From positions 1-36,091 of the forward strand of contig CAMVQS010000023.1 in the NCBI GenBank assembly GCA_947169685.1: a stretch of DNA of 36,091 bases. The letters run 5' to 3'. Under the pieces are notes generated by a model. It searched no databases and was not told where the DNA came from. It was given only the letters and a program-made list of their open reading frames with translations. This DNA is from an uncultured Prevotella sp. GTDB lineage: Bacteria > Bacteroidota > Bacteroidia > Bacteroidales > Bacteroidaceae. Made by a program: the position numbers and the translations under genes. The number at the start of each line of letters is the position of its first letter. Within the stretch, counting starts at the first letter, position 1. Positions 1-7,960 of the stretch are shown in pieces.

Positions 1-2
1 GC

Positions 3-560
3 GGTCTTTCGATGCGTTCATCCGACGGTCGCGCGAAGTTTATGCTCATCAACTCTGAAAATTCGCGCGGTCGCCAGCACTTCACCATTTGCCACGAGCT
101 GTTCCATCTGTATTACGACGAGGAACCGAAACCGCACATCTGTGGCACTCCCGGTTTGGAGAAAGACCCCGCCGAAATCAATGCCAATGCCTTTGCCTCG
201 GCGCTGCTTTTGCCACAGGCAGGCGTGCTGGAGTCGATACCTTCGGAAGAGATTGTGAACCGCCATATCTCCACTGCCACGATGCTACGTGTGGAGCAGC
301 TGTTTGGTGTCAGCCACCAGTCGTTGTGCTATTGTTTGCGCCACCTGCGCCTGCTTACCGAAGAGGAACTTCAGGATCATCTGGCCGAGAGCATGGAGAT
401 TCAGCAGATTGCCACAGAATACGGCTACGACCTCTCACTCTATCAGCCAGGCAACGAAGGCGTGGTGATAGGTGACTTTGGCGAGAAAGCCCGTCTGCTG
501 TTCGAGCAGGAGCGCATTTCGGAAGGTCACTATGTTGAACTGTTAAACCTGCTGAAATAG
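3..560 (+). CDS. ImmA/IrrE-family zinc metallopeptidase, 5' truncated by window edge
   Basis: The frame is open from base 3, and the three codons before the first ATG (base 12) read Gly-Leu-Ser, which fits the usual lead into the family's RSSDGR segment. The true start therefore lies upstream of the window. Counting from the ATG, a HELFH zinc motif (HExxH) is at residues 28-32, followed by an NANAFASALLLP segment typical of the third-ligand helix. Members of this family cleave repressors or other regulators, often paired with an upstream XRE-type protein that would lie outside the window. The stop codon is two bases before the next gene, so the two genes are probably co-transcribed and this protein may regulate the downstream defence genes. 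The family call is strong; the substrate is unknown. Confidence 0.85.
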   Translation, partial: GLSMRSSDGRAKFMLINSENSRGRQHFTICHELFHLYYDEEPKPHICGTPGLEKDPAEINANAFASALLLPQAGVLESIPSEEIVNRHISTATMLRVEQLFGVSHQSLCYCLRHLRLLTEEELQDHLAESMEIQQIATEYGYDLSLYQPGNEGVVIGDFGEKARLLFEQERISEGHYVELLNLLK

Positions 561-562
561 TT

Positions 563-1639
563 ATGAATGAAATTAATATAAACGGTCAAATTGTGTCGCA
601 GTTCGAAACACAATCTTTGATGCAGGATTTGCGTCAGATTATCGAGCAAGCTCGTGGTCATGTGGCTGTTACGGCCAATTATGAACTGACCATGATGTAC
701 TGGCATATTGGCGAGCGTATCAATCGTGAAGTGCTTGGAAATCAACGTGCTGAGTATGGTAAACAAATTGTGTCGGCAGTGTCGGCACAATTACAAGAAG
801 AATATGGAAAGAAAGGGTTTGAACCACGAAGTATTTGGAGGATGATGCAATTTGCGCAGGTGTTCCCCGATTCCAAAATTGTGTCGGCTGTGTCGACACA
901 AATTACATGGTCTCATGTGATTGAAATACTACCTCTCAAAGACGACCTTCAGCGTGAGTTTTATCTTACCTTAGCTTCATCAGAAAGATGGAGCGTCCGT
1001 AGGCTTCGCAAGGAAATCGACGGTATGCTTTTCGAACGCACTGCCATCAGCGGCAAGCCAGAAGAGTTTATCAAGAAAGAGCTCTCTACTTTGCGCGATG
1101 ATAACGTGATGTCGCCCGACCTCGTATTCAAGAGCCCTTATTTCCTGGAATTCACGGGCTTGAAAGGTTTCTATAGTGAGAAGACGCTGGAAGATTGCTT
1201 GGTGGCTCATTTAGAGCAGTTCATTATCGAACTGGGTAACGGTTTCAGTTTCGTTGCCCGTCAGAAGCGTATGATTATAGATGGCGAGGACTTCTATCTC
1301 GACCTGCTGTTTTATCATCGTCGTTTGCATCGCTTGATAGCCATCGACCTAAAGAAAGGTCGATTCAAGGCAGAATATAAAGGACAGATGGAGCTTTATC
1401 TACGTTGGCTCGAAGCCAATGAGATGGAGCCAGGTGAGGAATCACCTCTTGGCTTATTGTTATGTACCGAGGGCGGTGAAGAACAGATTGAACTTTTGCA
1501 ACTTGACAAGGCTGGTATTAAAGTCGCCAAATATCTGACTGAGTTACCTTCACGTGAAGTCCTGCAGCACCAGATTCAGAAGTCTCTGGAGATTGCAAAA
1601 GCCCGTTTCGAGAACTATATTGAAGAAGACGAGAAATAA
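563..1639 (+). CDS. DUF1016/YhcG-type PD-(D/E)XK nuclease domain protein
   Basis: This 358-residue protein has the two-part layout of the YhcG/DUF1016 family. An N-terminal helical domain (about residues 15-170) includes the RSIWRMMQFAQVFP and ITWSHVIEILPL segments. A C-terminal nuclease fold follows. Probable catalytic residues are D247 in FYLDLLFYH and D262-x-K264 in AIDLKKGRFKAEY. Relatives are often found beside restriction-modification genes. It starts two bases after the metallopeptidase stop, and the next gene's start lies 16 bases beyond its stop, so this is one transcription unit. Three related inverted repeats, each about 25-29 bases, lie inside the reading frame near bases 590, 766 and 877. 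A defence role is inferred from context. Confidence 0.88.
   Translation: MNEININGQIVSQFETQSLMQDLRQIIEQARGHVAVTANYELTMMYWHIGERINREVLGNQRAEYGKQIVSAVSAQLQEEYGKKGFEPRSIWRMMQFAQVFPDSKIVSAVSTQITWSHVIEILPLKDDLQREFYLTLASSERWSVRRLRKEIDGMLFERTAISGKPEEFIKKELSTLRDDNVMSPDLVFKSPYFLEFTGLKGFYSEKTLEDCLVAHLEQFIIELGNGFSFVARQKRMIIDGEDFYLDLLFYHRRLHRLIAIDLKKGRFKAEYKGQMELYLRWLEANEMEPGEESPLGLLLCTEGGEEQIELLQLDKAGIKVAKYLTELPSREVLQHQIQKSLEIAKARFENYIEEDEK
590..614 (+). repeat. In-gene inverted repeat, copy A
   Basis: ATTGTGT (590-596) and ACACAAT (608-614) form the arms of a short inverted repeat inside the DUF1016 gene, encoding part of the QIVSQFETQ segment. It is the weakest of three related copies in this gene. Confidence 0.5.
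766..792 (+). repeat. In-gene inverted repeat, copy B
   Basis: AATTGTG (766-772) and CACAATT (786-792) are the arms, with TGTCGGCA present twice between and across them. This copy encodes QIVSAVSAQL. It is about 90 percent identical at DNA level to copy C, 110 bases downstream. Confidence 0.6.
877..904 (+). repeat. In-gene inverted repeat, copy C
   Basis: TTGTGTCG (879-886) and CGACACAA (894-901) form a perfect 8-base stem with a 7-base loop. This copy encodes KIVSAVSTQI. It differs from copy B by two substitutions and one extra A. Confidence 0.6.
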
Positions 1640-1655
1640 ACGAAAATCCGAAGAT

Positions 1656-4600
1656 ATGATTCAGATAGAGAACTTAAAAGCTGTTTTATCCGAAATTGGA
1701 TTTGTCAAAGAATCTATGGGCGATTATTACAAGCGGGATTATGATACTTGTATTGTTGCTGTTGACTTTGACAACAAGAAAATAATATATCCAGAAGGCA
1801 AAGGGCTTAAAGTGCATGACAAAACCACAAGTAACTTTGACAAAAAAGAGAATTTTGTTGTATTGGAATGTGTGTGCCGTTTGCTTGAGAAAGGATATAG
1901 ACCTGAACATATAGAATTGGAACCGCGATGGACGTTGGGGCATGATCCAAGTGGCGGAAAAGCTGATATTCTTGTTAAGGATAGTGAAGAAAAATCTTTG
2001 ATTATTATTGAATGTAAGACAGCAGGTGAGAAGTTCAACAAGGAGAAAAAGAACACCGAAGAAGATGGTGGTCAGCTATTTAGCTATTGGCAGCAGGAAA
2101 TTTCTACCCGATGGCTTGCTCTCTATGCCTCTGACTGGAAAGAAAATGCTCTTTCGTACAACTGCCTTGTGATTAACTGTACAGATGATGCCAACATCGC
2201 AAAGATGGCAGAAAAAGACAATGATGTAAAGCTTTTCTACAAGGCTCGTAATGACAAAGAACGTTTTGAAGTTTGGGAAGAAACATACCAGAAACAATGG
2301 CTTGATGATGTTATCTTTAACGAGGAAAGCCAAGCATATAAAATAGGAATACCACCATTAAGAAAGAAAAAACTAAGGGACTTCACTCCAGACGATCGTA
2401 TCGTAAATCGCTTTGAAGAAATTCTTCGCCACAACAATGTTAGCGATAAGGAAAACGCTTTTAATCGTTTGGTGGCTCTTTTCATTTGCAAATTGGTGGA
2501 TGAGATAAAAAAACAAGACTTTGACGAAGTTGATTTCCAATACAAACAAGGACAAGACACTTACGAAAGCCTACAAGATCGCCTGCAGCATCTTCATCAG
2601 CAAGGCATGGAAGAGTTCATGAAAGAGAAAATCTTCTATGTGGAGGCTGATTATGCCGAGCGTCTATTCATGCAATATACTGGCCGACAGAGAAAAGCTG
2701 CCATTGAGGACTTGAATCGCACAATCCGCATTTTGAAGTTCTATAGCAATAACGACTTTGCCTTCAAGGATGTGCATAATGAGGAACTGTTCTACCAAAA
2801 CGGCAAGATACTTGTAGAGGTTGTACAATTGTTCCAACCTTATCGTATCGTATATCCCAGCAAGCACCAGTTCCTTGGTGACCTATTTGAGCAACTTCTC
2901 AATAAGGGATTCAAGCAAAACGAAGGCCAGTTCTTCACGCCTACACCCATTACTCGTTTCATTTGGGATTCCTTGCCCTTGCAGCATTACGTCTCAAATC
3001 GTGATCTTCCACGCATAATCGACTATGCGTGTGGTGCAGGTCATTTCCTTACAGAAGCTGTCGAAGCTGTTAATGCAGTTCGCAAAGATGCAGACAACAC
3101 ATGGGTTGAGAAACATATTTTTGGCATAGAGAAAGACTATCGTCTGGCTCGTGTATCGAAGATTTCCATGTTTATGAATGGTGCTGGTGGTGCAAATATC
3201 ATCTTTGGTGATGGTTTGGAGAATTATGCTGAGAAAGGTATTGAAAATGAGACTTTTGACATCCTTGTAGCCAATCCTCCATACTCTGTCAGCGGATTCA
3301 AGCAACATCTGAAACTGAAGAACAACAGTTTTTGCATTATTGACAAAATTACCTCAGACGGCTCAGAGATAGAAACTCTTTTTGTAGAAAGAGCTGCACA
3401 GTTGCTTAAGCCACAAGGTATTGCAGCTGTGATTCTACCTGCAAGTATTCTCAGCAACTCGTCTGGCAGTTATATTGCTGCTCGTGAACAAATGCTGAAG
3501 AATTTCATGCTTCGTGCCATTGTAAACTTTGGCAGTAAAACATTTGGAGCAACAGGTACAAATACAGTTGTTCTTTTCATGGAACGCTACAATGAGCCTC
3601 CAAAGGTAAGCAAAATGACGGAGGATATTGTTGACGGCATTCTTAGCAATAACGATTGCTCTGAATGGCAGGACAAGGAAATCATGGAAGCATATCTTGC
3701 ACATCAAGGAATCGAGGATGAAACCTACAAACAGTTTCTTTCTCGCTCAATTCCTTGGGAACTATTGCAACAAGACAATTATTTCAAAATGTATGTAGAT
3801 GTAATTGCAAATAGTTCCATAACATATCCGAAGAATGCAACGACAGAGAAAAAAGCAGTAATACGTCTGAACAGATTCTATGATTACGCTCTGTCAATTG
3901 AGCGAGACAAGCTATATTATTTCACGCTTGCACACAATCAAAAGACGCTCGTTATTTCTGCGCCCACCGACAATAAAGAACAAAAAACATTTCTTGGCTA
4001 TGACTGGAGCAACCGTAAGGGCTCAGAAGGAATTATTATAAACAAGAAAGGCGGTCAACTATATGATGATAATGACCGCTTTGCGTCAAATACGTTAGCA
4101 AGCCTTATTCGCTATACATTCTATGGTGATATAGATACAACTCTTCCTGAGGATGTGGAAAAATATGCCAAAACGTATTGGCTAAGGGATATGATAGATT
4201 TTAGTCAGGCAAAAAGTGACAAAATCATTCGAACCACAAACATAAAAAAGTTCGAAATGAAAAGTATATATCCACTTGTCAAAATTGGAGAAGTTGTTGA
4301 CATTAACCAACAAGATATTAATCCGACACTATCTCCGAATAAAGAATTTGTGTATGTTGATATAGCTTCGGTTGAAAATGGAACGGGTAATATGTCTTTT
4401 GATTACAAGATTTTAGGGAAAGATGCACCATCAAGAGCACGAAGAATCGTTTCTAAAGGTAACACTATTTTGTCTACAGTTAGACCAAATCTTAAGGCTT
4501 TCGCTTTTGCCGAAAAAGATTATAATGATACCGTTTTCTCAACTGGATTTGCAATACTTATGCCTAAAGACATAAATGCTTTGCTTCCAAAGCTTCTCTA

Positions 4601-5372
4601 CATCTACTTTATGAATATGGAGTCATTAATGCAACAAATAATTGACAAAATGCCCAAAGGACAATACCCCAGCATTAACAAAGCTGATATAGAGTCCTTC
4701 ATGATTCCTCTTCCTCCTCTTGACATTCAGCAGAAGATTGTTGATGAATGCAAGAAGGTGGATGAAGAATATCTTGATAGCAAAAGAAAAATTGAAACAC
4801 TTGTAAACCAAATAGACAAAATCTATAATGATTCAATAAGCACAAATACCAAAGTAGTAAAGCTATCTGATATTTGCAACATGAGAGCTGGAAAATTTGT
4901 TGCAGCAGCAGACATAAAAGATGTAGCTGATGAAAAGTTCAAATATCCTTGCTATGGAGGTAATGGCATGCGTGGTTATACAGATACAATGACCAACGAA
5001 GGTGAATATACTATTATTGGACGTCAAGGTGCCTTATGTGGTAATGTCTGTACAGCAAAAGGACAATTCCACGCAACCGAACATGCTGTTGTTGTATATC
5101 CTAATCCTTATACCGACCCCGTTTGGTTAAGATACCATTTGGAAAAGATGAATCTCAACCAATATGCAACTGGTACAGCACAACCAGGTCTTTCTGTTCA
5201 AAAGATATTAGAGCTACAATGCTCCGTTCCATTATTTGAAACTCAAAAGAAAGTAGCAGAAGCAATAAAAAAATATGAACAGGATATTCAAGAAGCAGAA
5301 GAATTCTGCCGTAGTTCATATTCTCGTAAGCAAGCTATTCTTGACAAATATTTGAATAACGTAAACACCTAA
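1656..5372 (+). CDS. Single-chain restriction-modification enzyme: nuclease, N6-adenine methylase and two specificity domains
   Basis: This is a protein of about 1238 residues if it starts at ATG 1656 (MIQIENLKAV). The frame is open further upstream, but only inside the previous gene. An HsdR-N-like PD-(D/E)XK domain shows D104 (GGKADILV), E119-C-K121 (IIIECKTAG) and a GGQLFSYW Gln motif near 140. A gamma-type N6-adenine methyltransferase follows, with motif I DYACGAGHF at 456-464 and motif IV NPPY at 540-543. From about residue 867 there are two HsdS-like target-recognition domains separated by a helical spacer (DIQQKIVDECKKVDEEY). No helicase motor is visible, so this resembles a Type IIG/IIC enzyme rather than a classical HsdR. 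The next gene begins four bases after the stop. Methylation and cleavage in one chain is inferred from the domain content. Confidence 0.9.
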   Translation: MIQIENLKAVLSEIGFVKESMGDYYKRDYDTCIVAVDFDNKKIIYPEGKGLKVHDKTTSNFDKKENFVVLECVCRLLEKGYRPEHIELEPRWTLGHDPSGGKADILVKDSEEKSLIIIECKTAGEKFNKEKKNTEEDGGQLFSYWQQEISTRWLALYASDWKENALSYNCLVINCTDDANIAKMAEKDNDVKLFYKARNDKERFEVWEETYQKQWLDDVIFNEESQAYKIGIPPLRKKKLRDFTPDDRIVNRFEEILRHNNVSDKENAFNRLVALFICKLVDEIKKQDFDEVDFQYKQGQDTYESLQDRLQHLHQQGMEEFMKEKIFYVEADYAERLFMQYTGRQRKAAIEDLNRTIRILKFYSNNDFAFKDVHNEELFYQNGKILVEVVQLFQPYRIVYPSKHQFLGDLFEQLLNKGFKQNEGQFFTPTPITRFIWDSLPLQHYVSNRDLPRIIDYACGAGHFLTEAVEAVNAVRKDADNTWVEKHIFGIEKDYRLARVSKISMFMNGAGGANIIFGDGLENYAEKGIENETFDILVANPPYSVSGFKQHLKLKNNSFCIIDKITSDGSEIETLFVERAAQLLKPQGIAAVILPASILSNSSGSYIAAREQMLKNFMLRAIVNFGSKTFGATGTNTVVLFMERYNEPPKVSKMTEDIVDGILSNNDCSEWQDKEIMEAYLAHQGIEDETYKQFLSRSIPWELLQQDNYFKMYVDVIANSSITYPKNATTEKKAVIRLNRFYDYALSIERDKLYYFTLAHNQKTLVISAPTDNKEQKTFLGYDWSNRKGSEGIIINKKGGQLYDDNDRFASNTLASLIRYTFYGDIDTTLPEDVEKYAKTYWLRDMIDFSQAKSDKIIRTTNIKKFEMKSIYPLVKIGEVVDINQQDINPTLSPNKEFVYVDIASVENGTGNMSFDYKILGKDAPSRARRIVSKGNTILSTVRPNLKAFAFAEKDYNDTVFSTGFAILMPKDINALLPKLLYIYFMNMESLMQQIIDKMPKGQYPSINKADIESFMIPLPPLDIQQKIVDECKKVDEEYLDSKRKIETLVNQIDKIYNDSISTNTKVVKLSDICNMRAGKFVAAADIKDVADEKFKYPCYGGNGMRGYTDTMTNEGEYTIIGRQGALCGNVCTAKGQFHATEHAVVVYPNPYTDPVWLRYHLEKMNLNQYATGTAQPGLSVQKILELQCSVPLFETQKKVAEAIKKYEQDIQEAEEFCRSSYSRKQAILDKYLNNVNT

Positions 5373-5376
5373 CGAC

Positions 5377-6456
5377 ATGAACGAGAAACTATATTTGGAT
5401 ACGCTCAAGAAATATCAGAAGTGGGCGAAGGAGAATAAAAAGCAGGTAGAACAGGACTTTGCTGAACGTCGTGCTATGTGCGAAGATATGCAGGCATATT
5501 CAAAGGAAAGGCTTGCTAAGCTCACGGAAGAAGAGTTCTATGAGCTGATTGCCCCACTTTGGGCTATGCGAATATGGGGCAACAAAAAGTATTATATCGA
5601 CAACATTGTGGAAAGCAATGGTATGGAGTTAATCCGTGAACAGCTGACAGAGTTGTTCTGGAGCAAACATTCCATTGAAAAGCGCTGGGATGACTTCCGA
5701 AGCAAAATCAAAGGTATAGGACCTGCCATCATGAGCGAACTGCTGAACAAGTTCAATCCTGACGAGTATCTGTTGTGGAACCGAAAATCGTTGACGGCTT
5801 TTCTCGCTTTAAGGATAGAAAAGGTTCCCAAGCAGAATGCAAGTCTCGACGGCAAACGGTATGCTTATCTCTGCAAGGTTGGCAAGTCGCTCGTTGAACT
5901 GGCTAAGTCGAAGGGATATACCGAAATAGATAACATGCTCGCCTTGGATTACTTCTATTGGCAGGAATTGCAGATAGATATTCCCATCGATGAAGTGATT
6001 GAGGAAGAAAAGCCAGAAACGGATAAGCAGAAGACTTTTGTGCATAATGACGTGCGCGACCGTATCTGTGACATCGGTTCTTTCCTCGGTTTTAAGGCAT
6101 ACAGAGAAAAGAAAGTTGCCGATGGTGCTGTGGTTGATGCTATCTGGGAAGTGTCTGTAGGCAATATGGGGCGCGTGACATACGTTTTTGAAGTACAGAC
6201 AAACGGAAGTATCGACAGCTTGCTGATGAACTTGATGAGGGCAAAGAACAACCCTTCAGTTCAAGGCATAGTGGCTGTATCGGATGCTAAGCAGATAGAG
6301 AAAATCAAAAAAGAAGCTGCCAGCGTGAAAGCCATTCGTGATGACTTGAAGTATTGGGATTACAACGACGTGCTGAAAGTGTATGATTCCCTTTCTTCTG
6401 CCTATGAGTCAATCAATAAGTTGCATCTGGTGCCGGAGGGGTATAATATTCTGTAA
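5377..6456 (+). CDS. Probable restriction endonuclease partner with degenerate PD-(D/E)XK site
   Basis: I do not recognise a named family for this 359-residue protein. Its middle has a helix-hairpin-helix-like segment (IKGIGPAIMSELLNKF, about residues 110-125), as used for DNA binding. The C-terminal third has a beta-rich pattern with D254 (VVDAIWEV) and E272-V-Q274 (YVFEVQTNG). This fits a PD-(D/E)XK site in which Gln replaces the usual Lys, a variant known from BglII. It starts four bases after the restriction-modification gene, so it is very probably translated from the same message and part of the same system. It could be an additional nuclease or a regulatory subunit. The active-site reading is inferred from pattern only. 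Confidence 0.6.
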   Translation: MNEKLYLDTLKKYQKWAKENKKQVEQDFAERRAMCEDMQAYSKERLAKLTEEEFYELIAPLWAMRIWGNKKYYIDNIVESNGMELIREQLTELFWSKHSIEKRWDDFRSKIKGIGPAIMSELLNKFNPDEYLLWNRKSLTAFLALRIEKVPKQNASLDGKRYAYLCKVGKSLVELAKSKGYTEIDNMLALDYFYWQELQIDIPIDEVIEEEKPETDKQKTFVHNDVRDRICDIGSFLGFKAYREKKVADGAVVDAIWEVSVGNMGRVTYVFEVQTNGSIDSLLMNLMRAKNNPSVQGIVAVSDAKQIEKIKKEAASVKAIRDDLKYWDYNDVLKVYDSLSSAYESINKLHLVPEGYNIL

Positions 6457-6477
6457 TTAAAGGAAACGAATGAGAAT

Positions 6478-6609
6478 ATGAGCGACGAACAGAAATATAC
6501 CATTCAGGGCTTGGATGAATACATCCGCCAGGGAGAGCCGCAGCAGCGCGAGCGTAGCGAAGCGTGGAAGGTGGCCATCGGCTTGCAACAGGTTGACAGG
6601 CTTCAGACT
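6478..6609 (+). repeat. 132-base direct repeat, copy 1 (5' end of Fic gene)
   Basis: Bases 6478-6609 match 7961-8092 at 128 of 132 positions. All four differences are at third codon positions and silent. The two copies bracket the rhuM gene, about 1.48 kb apart. Confidence 0.9.
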
Positions 6610-6682
6610 TCTGAGTACCTGCTTGATACGGCACGTTTTATGGTTGCTCTAATTATCCAAAATGCAAATTTACGACGCAATG

Positions 6683-6715
6683 ATGTAACATTTTCGTGTT
6701 TTCCATACTATAATA
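6683..6715 (+). repeat. 33-base exact direct repeat, left copy
   Basis: This begins ATGTAACATTTTCG and ends CATACTATAATA. It is identical to 7815-7847. In the right copy the first six bases are the last sense codon and stop of rhuM, so the left copy looks like the 3' end of a lost rhuM-type gene or one end of an inserted segment. The period between copies is 1132 bases. Confidence 0.9.
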
Positions 6716-6806
6716 TAATAGGCTGATGGCTGAAGTGTGAGGTATGATGGCAGATATAATAATAATGCGAAGAATTAAAACGTTATAAAAATAAAGAAGA
6801 CAAGAT

Positions 6807-7820
6807 ATGAAAGAAGAAATAGGAAATAATAAAGGAGAGATTATCATCTATCAGTCAGAGGATGGTAAAATAAGGCTCGATGTCAGGTTGGAGGAGAAAA
6901 CGGTATGGCTGACAATCGATCAAATGGCGGAGTTGTATGGCAAAGCCCGTTCTACCATTAACGAGCATATACTTAATGCCTACAAGGAAAACGAGATAGA
7001 GGAGGCGAAGACGATGAGAAAAATCGGAAATTCCGATTTTTCTACCAAACCGACAAATTACTATAACCTCGATGTAATCATTTCTGTAGGTTATCGCGTG
7101 AAGTCTATTGTGGGCACACGCTTCCGTCAGTGGGCCACGGAACGGTTGGCTGAGTACATCATTAAGGGCTTCACGATGGACGATGAGCGACTGAAGAATC
7201 TTGGTGGTGGGGGCTACTGGAAAGAGTTGTTGGATCGTATCCGTGACATCCGTTCATCTGAGAAGGTGATGTACAGACAGGTGCTTGACCTCTATGCTAC
7301 CAGTGTTGATTATGACCCTCGCACGGATGCTTCGAAACTGTTCTTTAAGATGGTGCAGAACAAACTGCACTATGCAGCTCACGGACATACGGCTGCAGAG
7401 GTGATTTATGATCGTGCGGATGCTGACAAACCTTTTATGGGATTGACATCGTTCAAAGGTGAACTGCCTTGCATTAACGATATTAAGATAGCAAAGAATT
7501 ATCTCACGGCTGAGGAACTGAAGATATTGAATAACATCGTTTCTGGATATTTTGATTTTGCAGAGACTCAGGCCCTCCGTCATCGACCTATGTATATGGA
7601 AGACTATGTTCGTCAGTTAGACAACATCTTGTCTGCCAATGGCGATGAACTGCTGGAAGGGGCAGGCTCTGTATCTCATGAGGAAGCAATGGATAAGGCT
7701 CTGATTGAGTACAGGAAATTCCAAGTGAAGACATTGTCGCCAGTAGAACAGGATTATCTAGAGTCTATCAAACTCATTGAGAAGAAAACCAAGAAGAAAG
7801 GCAGCAAGGGTGGTATGTAA
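6807..7820 (+). CDS. RhuM-family protein
   Basis: This 337-residue protein matches the RhuM (virulence_RhuM) family. It has an N-terminal helix-turn-helix-like stretch (WLTIDQMAELYGKARSTINEHI), then YYNLDVIISVGYRV near residues 86-100, RFRQWATERLAEYIIKGF, and a C-terminal helical part rich in acidic and basic residues ending in a Lys-rich tail. Family members commonly sit inside restriction-modification loci of gut bacteria; their biochemical role is unclear. The gene lies between two Fic remnants and its stop codon is inside a 33-base direct repeat. A 27-base palindrome (7017-7043) is embedded in the frame at residues 71-79. I see no strong promoter in the 80 bases upstream. Confidence 0.87.
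   Translation: MKEEIGNNKGEIIIYQSEDGKIRLDVRLEEKTVWLTIDQMAELYGKARSTINEHILNAYKENEIEEAKTMRKIGNSDFSTKPTNYYNLDVIISVGYRVKSIVGTRFRQWATERLAEYIIKGFTMDDERLKNLGGGGYWKELLDRIRDIRSSEKVMYRQVLDLYATSVDYDPRTDASKLFFKMVQNKLHYAAHGHTAAEVIYDRADADKPFMGLTSFKGELPCINDIKIAKNYLTAEELKILNNIVSGYFDFAETQALRHRPMYMEDYVRQLDNILSANGDELLEGAGSVSHEEAMDKALIEYRKFQVKTLSPVEQDYLESIKLIEKKTKKKGSKGGM
7017..7043 (+). repeat. 27-base near-perfect palindrome inside rhuM
   Basis: Arms AGAAAAATCGGAA (7017-7029) and TTCCGATTTTTCT (7031-7043) are exact reverse complements separated by one base. The palindrome encodes RKIGNSDFS in frame. Confidence 0.85.
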
Positions 7821-7847
7821 CATTTTCGTGTTTTCCATACTATAATA
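7815..7847 (+). repeat. 33-base exact direct repeat, right copy
   Basis: This is identical to 6683-6715. It includes the rhuM stop codon (7818-7820) and 27 bases of 3' flank. Confidence 0.9.
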
Positions 7848-7880
7848 AGATGTAAGATGTTAGAAGTAAGATGTAAGAAG

Positions 7881-7935
7881 GAGTCACGGATCTACGGAAA
7901 CAAGGACTCACGAATCTACGGAGTCACGAAATAAG
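7881..7935 (+). repeat. Short tandem repeat between rhuM and the second Fic remnant
   Basis: GAGTCACGGATCTACGGA (7881-7898) recurs as GACTCACGAATCTACGGA (7905-7922), and a third partial copy, GAGTCACGAA, starts at 7921. Upstream (7847-7880) is low-complexity DNA built from AGATGTAAGA-like words, which recur at about 14816-14840. There is no coding potential here. Confidence 0.7.
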
Positions 7936-7960
7936 AACGGAATAAAAACGATATAATGAT

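Larger units (their letters stand above)
6478..6726 (+). pseudogene. Fic-family gene remnant 1: N-terminal fragment only
   Basis: The first 53 codons (to about base 6636) encode the N-terminal segment that precedes the catalytic core in a Bacteroidales Fic-type protein: YTIQGLDEYIRQGEP, then IGLQQVDRLQTSEYLLDTAR. The frame then runs into unrelated sequence (FMVALIIQNANL...) and stops at 6726. The whole Fic core, including any HxFxxGNGR motif, is absent. The first 132 bases are repeated at 7961-8092 with only four differences, all synonymous. The fragment lies 21 bases after the endonuclease gene, so it may still be transcribed. The Fic assignment rests on my recollection of the family's N-terminus. 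Confidence 0.72.
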
